64,000 bases of DNA from Paralcaligenes sp. KSB-10 (GTDB lineage Bacteria > Pseudomonadota > Gammaproteobacteria > Burkholderiales > Burkholderiaceae_B): contig NZ_CP089848.1 in assembly GCF_021266465.1 (NCBI RefSeq), positions 1,736,001 to 1,800,000 of the forward strand. Direction: 5' to 3'. This document shows positions 42,077 to 53,401 of this stretch, piece after piece (the first letter of the stretch is position 1; each line of letters opens with the position of its first letter). The notes under the pieces were generated by a model. That model worked only from the letters and a program-made list of their open reading frames with translations. It did no database searches and was not told the origin of the DNA. A program made the translations under genes and the position numbers.

Positions 42077-42100
42077 AAGCGGGCACAAGTCCCGCCTCTA
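42074..42100. terminator. Hairpin between converging mgtE and secA
   Basis: Bases 42074-42083 pair with 42091-42100 (nine of ten positions), beginning in the mgtE stop codon. There is no T-run on either strand, so termination is only a possibility. Confidence 0.35.
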
Positions 42101-42128
42101 CATCATCCCTTGCTTGCCAAGAGGGTAT

Positions 42129-44876
42129 CTACGCCAGCTTGCCGTGGCAATGCTTGTATTTTTTCCCGCTCCCGCAGGGGCACGGATCGTTGCGGCCTAC
42201 TTTCGGCGTCACATTGACCAGGGGACGGTTCACGGGCCCGGTCGCATCCACGCCATCGATACCGGGATCTTCGCCGCTCAATGCGACGTCGTAATCGGAG
42301 TGATGATAGGTCACGTTCTCGAGCTGAGGCTGCTCCTCGGCTTCCACCTGAGCGGCGGACTCGATCTTGACTGTCATCAAGACCTTGACTACATCGTTGC
42401 GGATCCGGTCAAGCATGGCCGAAAACAGTTCAAAGGCCTCGCGTTTGTATGCCTGCTTGGGATCCTGCTGCGCATAGCCGCGCAAATGAATGCCTTGCCG
42501 CAGATGATCCAACGACGACAAATGCCCGCGCCAATGCGTATCGACAGCCTGCAGCAACATCGACCGCTCAAAGGGATTCCAGTTTTCTCGCCCCACCATC
42601 TCGACCTTGGCGTCGTAAATACGGCGCGCTTCGGCCAGCACACGCTCAAGCAGGTCATCATCGGTCAGGTTAGGCTCTTTTTCGAGCATATCGACCAGAG
42701 GCATTTCAATCTGCCAGTCGGCTTCCAGCGCACTCTGCAGGGCAGGGACGTCCCACTGCTCTTCCATGCTTTCCTCGGGGATATACGCCCGGAACTGCTC
42801 GGTCACCGCGGCGTCGCGCAAATTATTGATGGTTTCGGACACATCGGCCGATTCCAGCACCTCGTTGCGCTGCGCATACAAGACCTTGCGCTGATCGTTC
42901 GAAACATCGTCGTATTCGAGCAATTGCTTGCGTATATCGAAGTTGCGCGCCTCGACCTTGCGTTGCGCCGATTCGATCGAGCGCGACACCATGCGAGCCT
43001 CGATAGGCTCGCCCTCAGGCAAACGCAGACGCTCCATGATGGACCGTACCCTGTCACCGGCGAAAATCCGCATCAGGGAATCATCGAGCGACAGGTAGAA
43101 GCGCGAAGAACCCGGGTCGCCCTGACGTCCGGCACGGCCACGCAACTGATTGTCGATGCGACGGGATTCGTGGCGTTCGGTACCGATAATGCGCAAGCCC
43201 CCCGCCTGCTTGACGCGCTCATTGGCAGGAGCCCACTCGGACTTGACGGTGTCAATGCGCGCCACCTTGTCGTCCTCGCTGAGTGAGGAATCGGCACGGA
43301 TCAGGTCGATCTGCTTCTCGATGCTGCCGCCCAGCACGATATCGGTTCCGCGGCCGGCCATATTGGTGGCTATCGTAATATGCCCGGGCTTGCCGGCTTC
43401 GGCCACGATTTCGGCCTCGCGCGCATGCTGCTTGGCATTCAGAACTTCATGCGGCAACTTGGCCCGCACCAGCAAACCCGCCAACAGCTCGGAGTTTTCA
43501 ATACTGGTTGTACCAACCAGCACCGGCTGGCCACGCTCGTGGCAATCTTTGATGTCGCCCAGGATCGCCTGGTATTTTTCTTTATCGGTTTTGAAAACCT
43601 GATCGTTTTGATCCTTGCGGATCATGGGACGATTGGTCGGGATAATCATGGTTTCCAGGCTATAGATCTCCTGGAACTCATAAGCCTCGGTATCGGCCGT
43701 TCCGGTCATGCCCGACAGTTTGTCGTACATGCGGAAGTAATTCTGGAATGTAATGGAAGCGAGCGTCTGGTTTTCGTTCTGGATCTTGACGCCTTCTTTG
43801 GCTTCGACGGCCTGGTGCAGGCCATCCGACCAGCGGCGCCCAACCATCAGTCGTCCGGTGAATTCATCGACGATCATCACTTCGTCGTTCTGAACAACGT
43901 ATTGCTGGTCCCGGAAGAACAAGTTATGCGCCCGCAAGGCCACCATCAAATGGTGTATCAAGGCAATATTGCGTGGGTCGTACAGAGACTCGCCATCGGG
44001 CAGCAGGCCCATGCTCGACAGAATTTGCTCGGCCTTCTCATGCCCCGCTTCCGACATATGAACCTGCTGCGCCTTTTCGTCGACCCAGAAATCGCCTTCG
44101 GGTTCGGGCTCCTGCGGCTTGGGTTCGGAAGCCATGCGCGACAGCAGCGGCGGTACCGCATTCATGCGGATGTAAAGATCGGTATTGTCTTCGGCCTGAC
44201 CGGAAATGATCAGTGGCGTGCGCGCCTCGTCGATCAGGATCGAATCGACTTCATCGACAATAGCGTAGGCAAGCTGGCGCTGCCGGCGATCCTCGGCGCG
44301 GTACTCCATATTGTCGCGCAAATAATCAAAACCGTATTCGTTGTTGGTGCCGTATGTGATGTCGGCCATATAGGCCGCTCTTTTTTCCTCGTTTTCCTGC
44401 TGGGGTACAACCACTCCAACCGTCATGGCCAGGAAATTGTACAAACGGCCCATCCATTGCGCATCGCGGCGAGCCAGATAGTCGTTGACGGTTACCACAT
44501 GCACGCCGCGACCGGCCAGGGCGTTGAGGTACACCGCGAGGGTCGCCATAAGCGTTTTGCCTTCGCCGGTGCGCATTTCCGCGATCTTGCCGTTATGCAG
44601 GGCAATGGCCCCGAGCATCTGGACATCGAAGTGGCGCATGCCAAATACCCGCTTGCTGGCCTCGCGCACCACGGCAAACGCCTCGGGCAATAAATCGTCC
44701 AGCGATGCACCGGCCTGATATCTTTGGCGGAATTCGTCTGTTTTAGCCGTCAACTGCTCGTCGGCGAGAGCAACCATTTTCGACTCGAGCGCGTTAACTT
44801 GCGCTACCTGCTTGCGATACTGCTTAAGTAACCGATCGTTGCGACTACCAATGAGCTTTTTTAGCAGAGAGACCAT
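42129..44876 (-). CDS. secA: Preprotein translocase ATPase SecA
   Basis: A 915-residue motor that pushes secretory proteins through SecYEG. Walker A is MRTGEGKTL, the DEAD-type Walker B is in [18 protein letters not shown], the helicase-like second motor contains [14 protein letters not shown], and the scaffold and wing domains follow. The C-terminus [17 protein letters not shown] is the zinc-binding SecB-interaction tail (C-x-C and C-H). The start is the ATG at 44876 ([15 protein letters not shown]); the frame stays open to 44918. It lies beside the M23 peptidase gene, as in related species. Confidence 0.97.
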   Translation of the reverse strand: MVSLLKKLIGSRNDRLLKQYRKQVAQVNALESKMVALADEQLTAKTDEFRQRYQAGASLDDLLPEAFAVVREASKRVFGMRHFDVQMLGAIALHNGKIAEMRTGEGKTLMATLAVYLNALAGRGVHVVTVNDYLARRDAQWMGRLYNFLAMTVGVVVPQQENEEKRAAYMADITYGTNNEYGFDYLRDNMEYRAEDRRQRQLAYAIVDEVDSILIDEARTPLIISGQAEDNTDLYIRMNAVPPLLSRMASEPKPQEPEPEGDFWVDEKAQQVHMSEAGHEKAEQILSSMGLLPDGESLYDPRNIALIHHLMVALRAHNLFFRDQQYVVQNDEVMIVDEFTGRLMVGRRWSDGLHQAVEAKEGVKIQNENQTLASITFQNYFRMYDKLSGMTGTADTEAYEFQEIYSLETMIIPTNRPMIRKDQNDQVFKTDKEKYQAILGDIKDCHERGQPVLVGTTSIENSELLAGLLVRAKLPHEVLNAKQHAREAEIVAEAGKPGHITIATNMAGRGTDIVLGGSIEKQIDLIRADSSLSEDDKVARIDTVKSEWAPANERVKQAGGLRIIGTERHESRRIDNQLRGRAGRQGDPGSSRFYLSLDDSLMRIFAGDRVRSIMERLRLPEGEPIEARMVSRSIESAQRKVEARNFDIRKQLLEYDDVSNDQRKVLYAQRNEVLESADVSETINNLRDAAVTEQFRAYIPEESMEEQWDVPALQSALEADWQIEMPLVDMLEKEPNLTDDDLLERVLAEARRIYDAKVEMVGRENWNPFERSMLLQAVDTHWRGHLSSLDHLRQGIHLRGYAQQDPKQAYKREAFELFSAMLDRIRNDVVKVLMTVKIESAAQVEAEEQPQLENVTYHHSDYDVALSGEDPGIDGVDATGPVNRPLVNVTPKVGRNDPCPCGSGKKYKHCHGKLA

Positions 44877-44975
44877 TCTTGTGTCGTTAATGCAGGCTTG
44901 CACCGTTAGCACGCGCAACGCCTAATGCATATCTTTTTTTAGGTTGGCGGAAAATCCGCAGGAAAACGAGACAGT

Positions 44976-45935
44976 TTAACGCACCTCGGGCAGGATGGCT
45001 TTTACGTGGCTTGAGGCGTCGGCGACCAAGTGCCTGGACACCTCCGGCTTGGCTAAAAACAACTTGGGATCCAGGGGGTGCCCTGCCATTCGAACTTCGA
45101 AATGCAGATGCGAGCCGGTGGATCGGCCAGAGGAACCGACACGGGCGATCATTTGCCCTTTTTCGACCAGATCGCCGGCTTTCACATCCAGCACGGATGC
45201 ATGAGCGTACCGTGTAACCAGGCCGTTTCCATGATTGATTTCAACCATTTTCCCGTAACCCGCCTGAACACCCGCTTCGGATACCACGCCACCTGAAGCC
45301 GCATAAATGGGCGCGCCTTTGGGCGCCGCAAAATCCAGGCCCTCGTGCATGGAGCGACGGCCGGTCACTGGATTCAGGCGCCAGCCAAACGAAGAGCTCA
45401 GGTAAGGGTAATTGACCGGCATCAAGGTCGGCAAGCGAGCCTCGGTGCCGGCACGCTTGGTCAGCACCAGATCCAGCATGGCAAACCAGTCTTTTTGCTC
45501 GTCGATCTGCTGCTGCATGAGATCCAGCTGGCGCCCCAGGCCCTCGGCCGACATGGAGTCGCCCGGACCGTCGTTGATGTAATCCATAACAGGCTGAGCG
45601 TGGTCGAGACTGGCCTTGATTTCCGGGTCGGTGTAGGAAATGCCGGCGACATCGGCCACCCGCTTGCTCAGGCCGCCCATGGCGATGAGCTTGGCCTGCA
45701 GCTCGCCGACAGTCTGGGCAAGAAGGTTTACATTTTCGCGTATATACGCGGAATCGCGGGAAACTTGATTGTTAATAACGCGTTCTTGCGCCACACTAAG
45801 CGAAGCCGGGCGACTGTAGCGCGATTGTACCCAGGCGCCTGCGGCGGCCGAAGCCGACAGCGCGGCAATCGCCAAGGCAGCCAGAAACGGCATTCCCAGC
45901 TTCTTGACATTGGAACCATCCGAACGACCATGCAT
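44976..45935 (-). CDS. M23-family metallopeptidase, membrane-anchored
   Basis: A 319-residue LytM-type protein. A cytoplasmic tip and one membrane helix (about 12-38) precede a helical, coiled-coil-like region (about 60-175). The C-terminal M23 domain has HEGLDFAAPKGAPI (H-x3-D zinc ligands) and SHLHFEVR (HxH), so it retains the residues of an active zinc endopeptidase. Likely substrate is peptidoglycan cross-bridges. The ATG at 45935 is used because the membrane helix then follows closely. It diverges from dciA with only 43 bases between starts and precedes secA. Confidence 0.88.
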   Translation of the reverse strand: MHGRSDGSNVKKLGMPFLAALAIAALSASAAAGAWVQSRYSRPASLSVAQERVINNQVSRDSAYIRENVNLLAQTVGELQAKLIAMGGLSKRVADVAGISYTDPEIKASLDHAQPVMDYINDGPGDSMSAEGLGRQLDLMQQQIDEQKDWFAMLDLVLTKRAGTEARLPTLMPVNYPYLSSSFGWRLNPVTGRRSMHEGLDFAAPKGAPIYAASGGVVSEAGVQAGYGKMVEINHGNGLVTRYAHASVLDVKAGDLVEKGQMIARVGSSGRSTGSHLHFEVRMAGHPLDPKLFLAKPEVSRHLVADASSHVKAILPEVR

Positions 45936-45978
45936 AATGACAACATTCACTGTATAAATCCTTACTGACAAGTCGCGC

Positions 45979-46464
45979 ATGCCCCAGACTCCCGATCGAC
46001 GATCCCGAGATAAATCCTTACCCGCCAACCTTTCTGCAATCAGTTGGCTGGGTAGCGATCGGCATGGCGCTGATGTTTTAACGACGGCACGCATGTTGCT
46101 ATCAATAGAACATGCGGCCAAAAAAATATTGCCCCCTGCGATTGCGCAGGTTTGTCGAGTAGCGCGTATAGACAGACAGCAAGTCACGCTGGCGGTTCCC
46201 AGCGCGGCGCATGCGGCAAAGCTTCGACAATTGGCCCCCCGAATTGTTCAACTGCTAACGGAGGGTGGATGGAACCTTAACGAAATTAATGTCAGGGTTC
46301 AAGCTGGCTTGTTACAAAACCAGACAAAAGCAGCACCCATCAAAGAAGTGGTGCCACTCGATAATAACGCTTTACGCGCATTTGAAACGTTACAAAATAA
46401 CTTGCGCCCCGGCCCGCTGGCCGACGCCGTAAAACGCCTGCTGGCGCATCATCGGCACCCGTAA
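45979..46464 (+). CDS. dciA: DciA-like replicative helicase loader (DUF721)
   Basis: A 161-residue DUF721 protein. DciA is the ancestral loader of the DnaB helicase in bacteria lacking DnaC. The DUF721 core (about 30-105) includes the LPPAIAQVCRVARID and VTLAVPSAAHAAKLRQLAPRIVQLL segments. A low-complexity C-terminal tail follows. It is encoded opposite to its neighbours, convergent with lpxC with an eight-base gap and divergent from the M23 gene. The position between lpxC and secA is the usual one in Burkholderiales. Function is inferred from the family. Confidence 0.82.
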   Translation: MPQTPDRRSRDKSLPANLSAISWLGSDRHGADVLTTARMLLSIEHAAKKILPPAIAQVCRVARIDRQQVTLAVPSAAHAAKLRQLAPRIVQLLTEGGWNLNEINVRVQAGLLQNQTKAAPIKEVVPLDNNALRAFETLQNNLRPGPLADAVKRLLAHHRHP

Positions 46465-46472
46465 CGCCGAGA

Positions 46473-47396
46473 TCAGGCGAACTTCCACTCGTTGGTGAAA
46501 GCCTTGGGCGCCGTGGCACTGGATTCGTAGGTAATCATCTCCCAGGCATCCTGTTGGGCCAGCAAGGCCCGCGCCAGCCTGTTATTCAGGCTATGGCCCG
46601 ACTTGCAAGCCACATAGCGCGCCACCAGCGGCTTGCCGATCAGATATAAATCGCCGATAGCGTCAAGAATTTTATGCTTGACGAACTCGTCGTCGTAGCG
46701 CAAGCCATCGGAATTCAACACCCGGTATTCATCCATGACAATGGCGTTGTCAAGGCTGCCGCCGCGAGCCAAGCCCGCCGCGCGCAAAGCTTCAACCTCG
46801 CTCACGAATCCGAAGGTGCGGGCCCGCGCAATGGTTTTGGCGTACGAATCCTTGGAAAAATCGACTTCGGCGAAATTGGCCGTGGAGTCGATGGCCGGAT
46901 GATGAAAGTCGATGGCAAACGACAGGGCGAAGCCATCGTAGGGTTCCAGGCGAGCCCACTTCAATTCCTGGCCTTCGCCTTCCTGCACCTCGATGGTTTT
47001 CAGCACCCGCAGGAATTGCTTGGCAGCCGCCTGTTCCTGAAGGCCTGCCGAGCGCAACAAGTAAACGAAAGTCCCGGCGCTGCCATCCATGATGGGAACT
47101 TCTTCGCCGGTAAGATCGATATGAAGGTTGTCGATGCCCAGGCCGGCCAGAGCCGACATGAGGTGCTCGACAGTCGATACCCGCACATTGCCCTGCTGCA
47201 GCACCGAAGCCATGCGAGTATCGCCGACCCGATTTGCCTGGGCCGGAAAATCCACGACTTCGGGCAGATCGACGCGATGAAACACAATACCTGTATTGGG
47301 GGCTGCGGGGCGGAGCGTAATTTCAACTCGACGACCAGAGTGCAGGCCCACACCTTTGGTACTGATGGATTTTTGTATGGTGCGTTGGCGTAACAT
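46473..47396 (-). CDS. lpxC: UDP-3-O-acyl-N-acetylglucosamine deacetylase
   Basis: A 307-residue zinc deacetylase, the committed step of lipid A synthesis. It has the N-terminal [16 protein letters not shown] block, the [10 protein letters not shown] segment with a zinc histidine, and the late [13 protein letters not shown] segment with zinc histidine and aspartate. [14 protein letters not shown] segment holds the catalytic histidine. I chose the ATG at 47396, eight codons inside the open frame, as the family start. It follows ftsZ by 263 bases with no clear terminator, as in other proteobacteria, and probably has its own promoter in that gap. Confidence 0.95.
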   Translation of the reverse strand: MLRQRTIQKSISTKGVGLHSGRRVEITLRPAAPNTGIVFHRVDLPEVVDFPAQANRVGDTRMASVLQQGNVRVSTVEHLMSALAGLGIDNLHIDLTGEEVPIMDGSAGTFVYLLRSAGLQEQAAAKQFLRVLKTIEVQEGEGQELKWARLEPYDGFALSFAIDFHHPAIDSTANFAEVDFSKDSYAKTIARARTFGFVSEVEALRAAGLARGGSLDNAIVMDEYRVLNSDGLRYDDEFVKHKILDAIGDLYLIGKPLVARYVACKSGHSLNNRLARALLAQQDAWEMITYESSATAPKAFTNEWKFA

Positions 47397-47659
47397 AAAT
47401 AAAAGACCAGAATTCAAACAGCTGGCGCGACCACTTTGGCAGCGTACTCGTCATTGTAACAAGAATACGTATCAATCCCTTAAATTTTTGTAAGTCCTGG
47501 CAACGTCTGCGGACCGCCGGCCATCGCAATGGCTGCGGTTGATACGCGGCGGCACGCCCTCCCGGGGATATAGGAAGACGTGCCGTCGGATCGGTACGGG
47601 CGTTTCGCCCGCCTCATCGCTGTGAGGGCTGCCTGAACAGCCTTGGGCCGGATTTCTGT

Positions 47660-48829
47660 CTAGTCGGCCTGTTTACGCAAAAACGCCGGTATGTCGAAGT
47701 GATCCATGCCGGCGGTTTCCAGCGCCCGAACCTGTGCGGAAGCCTGGCTGCGCGGATTGCGGATCACTGCGGGCACGTCGGAATTGGCAAAACCTCCCAT
47801 CAGGGGCAGATTATCGGTGCCGGTGCGATACACTTCGGCCGAATTCGACACGAGTTGAGGACGCGTGGAAGCAGCCGTGCGGCCCAAGCCGGTTGCGACC
47901 ACCGTAACACGCAAGTTTTCACCCATGGATTCGTCGTAGGCCGTCCCGAAAATCACCGTGGCATCTTCAGCGGCGTAGCTGCGGATGGTATCCATGATTT
48001 CGCGCGTTTCGCGCATTTTAAGGGTACGGCTGGCAGTGATATTCACCAGCATGCCACGGGCTCCGTGCAAATCGACGCCTTCCAGCAACGGGCATGCAAT
48101 GGCCCGCTCGGCAGCCACACGGGCGCGGTCGGCCCCGGCGGCGATGGATGTGCCCATCATGGCCTGGCCCTGTTCGCCCATAATGGTCTTGACGTCTTCG
48201 AAGTCGACGTTCACATTGCCTTCGACATTGATGATCTCGGCAATTCCGGCGCACGCATTGTGCAACACGTCGTCGGCCGACTTGAAGCAGTCTTCCTGAG
48301 TGGCGTCGTCGTCCATCAATTCGTAGAGATTCTCGTTCAGCACGACAATCAGCGAATGCACATGCTTGGACAACTCGGCAATACCGTCTTCCGCCATTTT
48401 CAGGCGCTTGGCGCCTTCGAAGGAGAATGGCTTGGTTACGACCCCGACGGTCAGAATGCCAAGTTCCTTGGCAACTTCGGCAACCACGGGACCCGCTCCG
48501 GTTCCTGTGCCGCCACCCATGCCGGCTGTAATGAACACCATATTCGCACCCGTCAATGCGGCACGAATTTCTTCTCTTGCGGTTTCGGCCGCGGCGCGGC
48601 CCTGCTCAGGCTTGGCGCCTGCACCCAGGCCTGTGCGACCCAGACGGATTTGCACAGGGGCTTCGCTGGCAACCAATGCCTGGGCATCGGTATTGGCGCA
48701 AATAAAATCCACACCGTTGACGCCGGAACGGATCATGTGCGCCACGGCGTTGCCGCCAGCACCACCCACACCGACTACTTTGATAACGGTACCATTGGCA
48801 TTGCTATCGAGCATTTCAAAATTCATCAT
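47660..48829 (-). CDS. ftsZ: Cell division GTPase FtsZ
   Basis: A 389-residue tubulin homologue that forms the division ring. It has VGVGGAGGNAVAHM at the N-terminus, the tubulin signature GGGTGTGA, the T7 synergy-loop region NVDFEDVKTIM, and a conserved C-terminal peptide (DIPAFLRKQAD) that binds FtsA and other partners. The ATG at 48829 follows gggag by six bases; a second ATG is adjacent at 48826. The gap to ftsA is 173 bases and may carry a promoter. Confidence 0.97.
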   Translation of the reverse strand: MMNFEMLDSNANGTVIKVVGVGGAGGNAVAHMIRSGVNGVDFICANTDAQALVASEAPVQIRLGRTGLGAGAKPEQGRAAAETAREEIRAALTGANMVFITAGMGGGTGTGAGPVVAEVAKELGILTVGVVTKPFSFEGAKRLKMAEDGIAELSKHVHSLIVVLNENLYELMDDDATQEDCFKSADDVLHNACAGIAEIINVEGNVNVDFEDVKTIMGEQGQAMMGTSIAAGADRARVAAERAIACPLLEGVDLHGARGMLVNITASRTLKMRETREIMDTIRSYAAEDATVIFGTAYDESMGENLRVTVVATGLGRTAASTRPQLVSNSAEVYRTGTDNLPLMGGFANSDVPAVIRNPRSQASAQVRALETAGMDHFDIPAFLRKQAD

Positions 48830-49002
48830 GATTGACTCCCTCACATTTCCTGAAAACGATAAAAGCGTATAAATTTCCCCAGTACTACTTACCTTGCCGG
48901 AAATCGCTTCAAAGGAGATGCCAGTTGCATGACTCGCACCAAATTTGAAACGCCTCCCGAAGACAGGACAAAAAACCACCTGTCTATTAAGGCCATAAGG
49001 CC

Positions 49003-50229
49003 CTAATTCATAAACCACTCCTTCATGCGCGATAAAAGGCTTTTGAAACTCCCTTTTTGTTGCGCGACCTTGCGACCGCGTGCACGCTGCAAACGCGCCT
49101 CGGATAACAAACCCATGACGGTTGAAAAGCGTGGGTTGTGCATGACATCGGCCAGACTACCCTGGTAATCGGGCACCGCAACACGCACCGGTTTTAAGAA
49201 AACATCCTCGGCCAGCTCGACAATGCCGGGCATCAGGGCCGTACCGCCGGTCAGGACCACGCCCGACGCCAGCAAATCCTCGTAGCCGGACTCACGCACG
49301 ATTTGCTGCACAAACGTAAACAGCTCCTCGATCCGGGGCTCTATGACCGCGCCCAAAGCCTGCCGCTTGACCTGGCGGTTGGGCCGGTCGCCCAGGCCCG
49401 GCACTTCGACATGATCCTCGGCACTGGCCAATACCTGCTTGGCGATCCCGAAACGCAATTTGATTTCTTCCGCGTCCGGGGTCGGTGTGCGCAGCATTGC
49501 CGCGATATCGCTGGTGATCTGATCGCCCGCGATAGGCACGACAGCGGTATGGCGTATCGCCCCGCCGGTATAGATCGCGATATCGGTGGTGCCGCCGCCG
49601 ATGTCGACCAGCACCACGCCCAGCTCCTTTTCGTCGGAGGTCAGGCAGGCCATGCTGGAGGCCAAGGGCTGCAAAATAAGGTCCTGGACTTCGAGACCGC
49701 AGCGGCGCACGCACTTGACGATATTTTGTGCCGCGCTGACCGCGCCCGTGACGATATGCACACGCACCTCGAGGCGCAGGCCGCTCATGCCTATCGGTTC
49801 GCGTATATCTTCTTGCGAATCGACGATGAACTCCTGCGTCAACACGTGCAATACCTGCTGATCGGTAGGTATATTCACGGCTTTGGCGGTTTCAATCACG
49901 CGGGCCACGTCGGTCGCAGTGACCTCTTTGTCCTTGACCGCGACCATGCCGCTCGAGTTGAAACTCGTGATGTGGCTGCCGGCGATACCGGTATACACCT
50001 CACGAATCTTGCAGTCGGCCATGAGTTCAGCCTCTTCGAGCGCGCGCTGAATCGAATTTACGGTCGACTCGATATTGACCACGACGCCTTTGCGCATCCC
50101 CTGGGACTCATGCTGGCCCAGGCCAAGCACTTCGAAACGCCCTTCCGGCAATATTTCAGCCACCACCGCCACCACTTTGCTGGTGCCGATATCGAGTGCA
50201 ACGATCAGATCCTTGATGTCACGGGTCAT
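49003..50229 (-). CDS. ftsA: Cell division protein FtsA
   Basis: A 408-residue actin-fold ATPase that anchors FtsZ filaments to the membrane and recruits late division proteins. The phosphate-1 motif VALDIGTSKVVAVV, the VVLVDIGGGTTDIAIY motif and the GVVLTGGTALMPG adenosine motif are present. The C-terminus (SLLSRMKEWFMN) is a basic amphipathic membrane-targeting helix. The ATG at 50229 (MTRDIKDLIVALD) is eight bases after the ftsQ stop. Confidence 0.97.
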   Translation of the reverse strand: MTRDIKDLIVALDIGTSKVVAVVAEILPEGRFEVLGLGQHESQGMRKGVVVNIESTVNSIQRALEEAELMADCKIREVYTGIAGSHITSFNSSGMVAVKDKEVTATDVARVIETAKAVNIPTDQQVLHVLTQEFIVDSQEDIREPIGMSGLRLEVRVHIVTGAVSAAQNIVKCVRRCGLEVQDLILQPLASSMACLTSDEKELGVVLVDIGGGTTDIAIYTGGAIRHTAVVPIAGDQITSDIAAMLRTPTPDAEEIKLRFGIAKQVLASAEDHVEVPGLGDRPNRQVKRQALGAVIEPRIEELFTFVQQIVRESGYEDLLASGVVLTGGTALMPGIVELAEDVFLKPVRVAVPDYQGSLADVMHNPRFSTVMGLLSEARLQRARGRKVAQQKGSFKSLLSRMKEWFMN

Positions 50230-50236
50230 AGTTTTT

Positions 50237-51028
50237 CTATTTAGTAGAGGTAGGAGAAACAGGAGCCAACGTAATAGCAAACCCGTTGGAGTAACGTAAA
50301 TCGGCACTGCGTACGGCACGACCGCCAAGCCGTTGCATAAGCACCGGCCAGGTTTTTACAAAACGTTCAATGCGCGCCGCGAATGGCAGCGCGCCGGAGC
50401 GGCCGTGAGGATCGGCCACGTCGGCGGCCGGATCGCGGCCCAGGCTCAGACGCACGCCATCCGACAATTCGACATCCCACGCATAACGCGGGCTGAGCGT
50501 AATTTGCTTGACATGCAAGTTGAGCGGCGCAAACCAGCGAGCCAGCTCGGCATAGCGCTGCACCACCAAGCGCTCGGACTGGGCCGGGCCATAAAAATGC
50601 GGCAAATTGGCATCGTCGGGAAGTTCACCCTGGTTGGCGCTGAAAGCCTCGCCCCAGGTGTTGATCATTTGATTCTCGTTCCACAATGCCAATGGTTGCT
50701 GCTCTTCTATTTGAACCCGCAAAGTATTGGGCCACACGCGCCGGATCTGCGCACGGCGCACCCATGGTACGGTTTCCAACAATTTGCGCGTGTCGTTAAG
50801 ATTTACCGTAAAGAAATTTCCTGCCAACCTCCCGGCTATTGTCGCCCGCACACTGGTCGCCGAGACGTAATTCAATGTATCCGCTTGCATCGGTTCAATC
50901 TGGATTTGGGTAATCGCGAAATACGGCCGCTGCGCGACCCAGAGTACGACGCCCAAGATCAACGCCAATACCGCCAGCAAAGCCAGCGAATTGGCAATGA
51001 AGTTGGTTAGGCGGGCGTCGTTAAACAC
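50237..51028 (-). CDS. ftsQ: Cell division protein FtsQ
   Basis: A 263-residue bitopic division protein linking the ring to FtsL and FtsB. A short cytoplasmic tail and one membrane helix (about 10-33) are followed by a POTRA domain (about 38-110) and the beta domain. The start is the GTG at 51028 (FNDARLTNFIANSLALLAVLA), matching the N-terminus of related proteins; aggag lies 11 bases before it. The frame remains open to 51070 inside ddlB. ftsB is not in this cluster. Confidence 0.92.
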   Translation of the reverse strand: MFNDARLTNFIANSLALLAVLALILGVVLWVAQRPYFAITQIQIEPMQADTLNYVSATSVRATIAGRLAGNFFTVNLNDTRKLLETVPWVRRAQIRRVWPNTLRVQIEEQQPLALWNENQMINTWGEAFSANQGELPDDANLPHFYGPAQSERLVVQRYAELARWFAPLNLHVKQITLSPRYAWDVELSDGVRLSLGRDPAADVADPHGRSGALPFAARIERFVKTWPVLMQRLGGRAVRSADLRYSNGFAITLAPVSPTSTK

Positions 51029-51050
51029 GATTACATTTTCTCCTGTCGTT

Positions 51051-51998
51051 TCAGGCCGCGGGCGGCGCAAGTACTTTGCACGAGGCGCTGGCCAGGATCG
51101 TCACGCACAAATCGACATAACTCATCCCGGCAGCCTTGGCTCCCATCGGAACGAGCGAGTGGCTCGTCATCCCGGGAGAGGTATTCATTTCCAGCAGCCA
51201 AGGCCTGTCATCGGCATCGAGCATGAAATCTGCGCGTCCCCATCCCTCGCACCCCAAGGCCACATAGGCCCGTTCCGCCAAGGTCATGATTTCCCGGGTC
51301 AGCGCCGTGTCGAGTTTGGCCGGACACACATACTGCGTGTCATTCGACACATATTTGTGCTCGTAGTCGTAATTGCCTTGAGGTGCCACGATCTCGACTA
51401 TCGGCAAGGCACGCGCGCTCTTGCCCTTGCCGAGTACCGGCACGGTAAGTTCACGGCCCGAGATAAACCGTTCGGCGAGAATCTCCGCATCGTACCGGGC
51501 GGCCAGACGATAGGCGGCGCTCAATTCTTCGAGCTTCCCGACCTTCGTCACTCCCAGCGTCGACCCTTCATGCGGCGGCTTGATGATCAGCGGCAAGCCG
51601 ATTGCGGCAACGACCTCATCGAGATCGGAGGACTCCGTCAATATTGCGAATCCGGGTGTCGGCAAATTCTGTTCGAGCCAGACTCTCTTGGTCATGATCT
51701 TGTCCATGGCAAGACTGGATGCCAGGGGGCCGCTGCCGGTGTAAGGCAACTGCAGCAGCTCGAGAGCGCCTTGCAGAGTGCCGTCCTCGCCGTAACGGCC
51801 ATGCAGCGCAATAAACACGCGATCGAAACCTGCATTGGCCAGGTCGACCAGGCTTTGCTTGCCCGGGTCGAACAGATGGGCGTCGATACCCACGCTGGTC
51901 AGCGCCGCATGTACGCCCTGGCCGGACATGAGCGATACCTCGCGCTCGGCCGAACAGCCTCCATACAACACTCCGACGCGCCCAAAATTTTCGCTCAT
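51051..51998 (-). CDS. ddlB: D-alanine--D-alanine ligase
   Basis: A 315-residue ATP-grasp ligase that makes the D-Ala-D-Ala substrate for the MurF half of the MurE-F fusion. Motifs: [17 protein letters not shown] at the N-terminus, [32 protein letters not shown] and [13 protein letters not shown] near the C-terminus, with the catalytic loop residues typical of Ddl rather than vancomycin-type ligases. The ATG at 51998 overlaps the murC TGA. A longer open frame to 52328 lies within murC. Confidence 0.95.
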   Translation of the reverse strand: MSENFGRVGVLYGGCSAEREVSLMSGQGVHAALTSVGIDAHLFDPGKQSLVDLANAGFDRVFIALHGRYGEDGTLQGALELLQLPYTGSGPLASSLAMDKIMTKRVWLEQNLPTPGFAILTESSDLDEVVAAIGLPLIIKPPHEGSTLGVTKVGKLEELSAAYRLAARYDAEILAERFISGRELTVPVLGKGKSARALPIVEIVAPQGNYDYEHKYVSNDTQYVCPAKLDTALTREIMTLAERAYVALGCEGWGRADFMLDADDRPWLLEMNTSPGMTSHSLVPMGAKAAGMSYVDLCVTILASASCKVLAPPAA

Positions 51999-53401
51999 GC
52001 CAACTCTCCTATGCGGGCCGGAACCTTGCTGATCGAGCCCGCACCCATGACGATGACTACATCGCCATCCTGTACAAAATCCAGTATCGCCTGAGGCAAA
52101 TCGACGACATCTTCGACGAACAGGGGTTCGACTTTGCCCGCCACACGAATTGCGCGGCTCAGGGCGCGCCCATCGGCAGCGACCAAAGGAGCCTCGCCGG
52201 CCGGATAAACATCCGTCAGGAGCACCGCGTCGGCCGAGCTCAGGACACGCACGAAATCTTCGAAGCAGTCGCGTGTACGCGTATACCGATGCGGCTGGAA
52301 CGCCAGGACGATACGACGTTCGGGCCACGCCCCGCGCGCGGCATCCAGCGTCGCCGCCATCTCGACCGGATGATGTCCGTAGTCGTCGATCAGAGTGAAT
52401 GCGCCGCCATTGCGCTGGTCGGATACGGCGAATTCGCCAACCTGCGTAAAGCGGCGCCCTACGCCGTTGAAAGCGGCAAGCGCCCCGGCAATGGAGCTGT
52501 CGGCCACGCCCAGCTCCGTGGCGACGGCAATTGCCGCCAGTGCATTCAGGACATTGTGCTTGCCAGGCAGATTCAGGGTGATCGACAGTCGGGGCAGCAT
52601 CCCGGCGGCGCTGCGGCGCTCCACGTCGAAATGCATGGTGGTTCCGTCCGCCCGCAGATTGACGGCACGTACCTGAGCATCGGGATTGACGCCATAAGTC
52701 GTGATTGGACGCGAAACGAAAGGCATGATTTCACGCACATTGGCATCGTCGCTGCACAATACGGCACTGCCGTAAAACGGCAGCTTGTGCGTAAATTCGA
52801 TGAAAGCGCTCTTGAGACGGGCTACGTCATGCCCATAGGTATCCATGTGGTCGACGTCGATGTTCGTCACGATCGCCATGACGGGCAACAAGTTCAAGAA
52901 CGACGCATCGGATTCGTCCGCCTCGACGACAATAAATTCTCCCTGCCCCAGGCGGGCATTGGCGCCCGCTGAATTCAGGCGCCCCCCGATAACAAAGGTT
53001 GGATCCAGGTCTCCCGCCGCCAGCACGCTGGCCACGAGACTGGTGGTCGTGGTCTTGCCATGCGTGCCCGCCACCGCAATACCACGCTTGAGACGCATGA
53101 GCTCTGCCAGCATCAGGGCACGGGGCACAACCGGAATGTGCGCCGCCCGAGCGGCCAGGACCTCGGGGTTGTCGGCGGTGACGGCCGTCGATGTCACGAT
53201 GGCGCCGACCCCACGTATATTTTCAGCCGTATGGCCGATCGAGACCTTCGCACCAAGACCGGCGAGCCGACGTGTTACAGCCGACTCCTGTATATCGGAT
53301 CCGCTGATGGCATAGCCCAGGTTCAACAACACTTCGGCAATGCCGCTCATGCCCGACCCGCCAATACCTACAAAATGAATGCTTTGAATTCTGTGCTTCA
53401 T
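51995..53401 (-). CDS. murC: UDP-N-acetylmuramate--L-alanine ligase
   Basis: A 468-residue Mur ligase adding L-alanine to UDP-MurNAc, the first peptide step. The N-terminal Rossmann motif [17 protein letters not shown], the ATP loop [14 protein letters not shown], the central [10 protein letters not shown] segment and the C-terminal [18 protein letters not shown] motif are complete. It overlaps murG upstream and ddlB downstream by four bases each (ATGA), so synthesis is coupled. It is also the step fed by AmgK-MurU recycling. Confidence 0.97.
   Translation of the reverse strand: MKHRIQSIHFVGIGGSGMSGIAEVLLNLGYAISGSDIQESAVTRRLAGLGAKVSIGHTAENIRGVGAIVTSTAVTADNPEVLAARAAHIPVVPRALMLAELMRLKRGIAVAGTHGKTTTTSLVASVLAAGDLDPTFVIGGRLNSAGANARLGQGEFIVVEADESDASFLNLLPVMAIVTNIDVDHMDTYGHDVARLKSAFIEFTHKLPFYGSAVLCSDDANVREIMPFVSRPITTYGVNPDAQVRAVNLRADGTTMHFDVERRSAAGMLPRLSITLNLPGKHNVLNALAAIAVATELGVADSSIAGALAAFNGVGRRFTQVGEFAVSDQRNGGAFTLIDDYGHHPVEMAATLDAARGAWPERRIVLAFQPHRYTRTRDCFEDFVRVLSSADAVLLTDVYPAGEAPLVAADGRALSRAIRVAGKVEPLFVEDVVDLPQAILDFVQDGDVVIVMGAGSISKVPARIGELA

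Noticed and set aside
47397-47659. Terminator between ftsZ and lpxC
   Set aside because: A six-base cgggcg/cgcccg hairpin is present near 47597-47611 but has a three-base loop and no T-run, so I do not call it a terminator.
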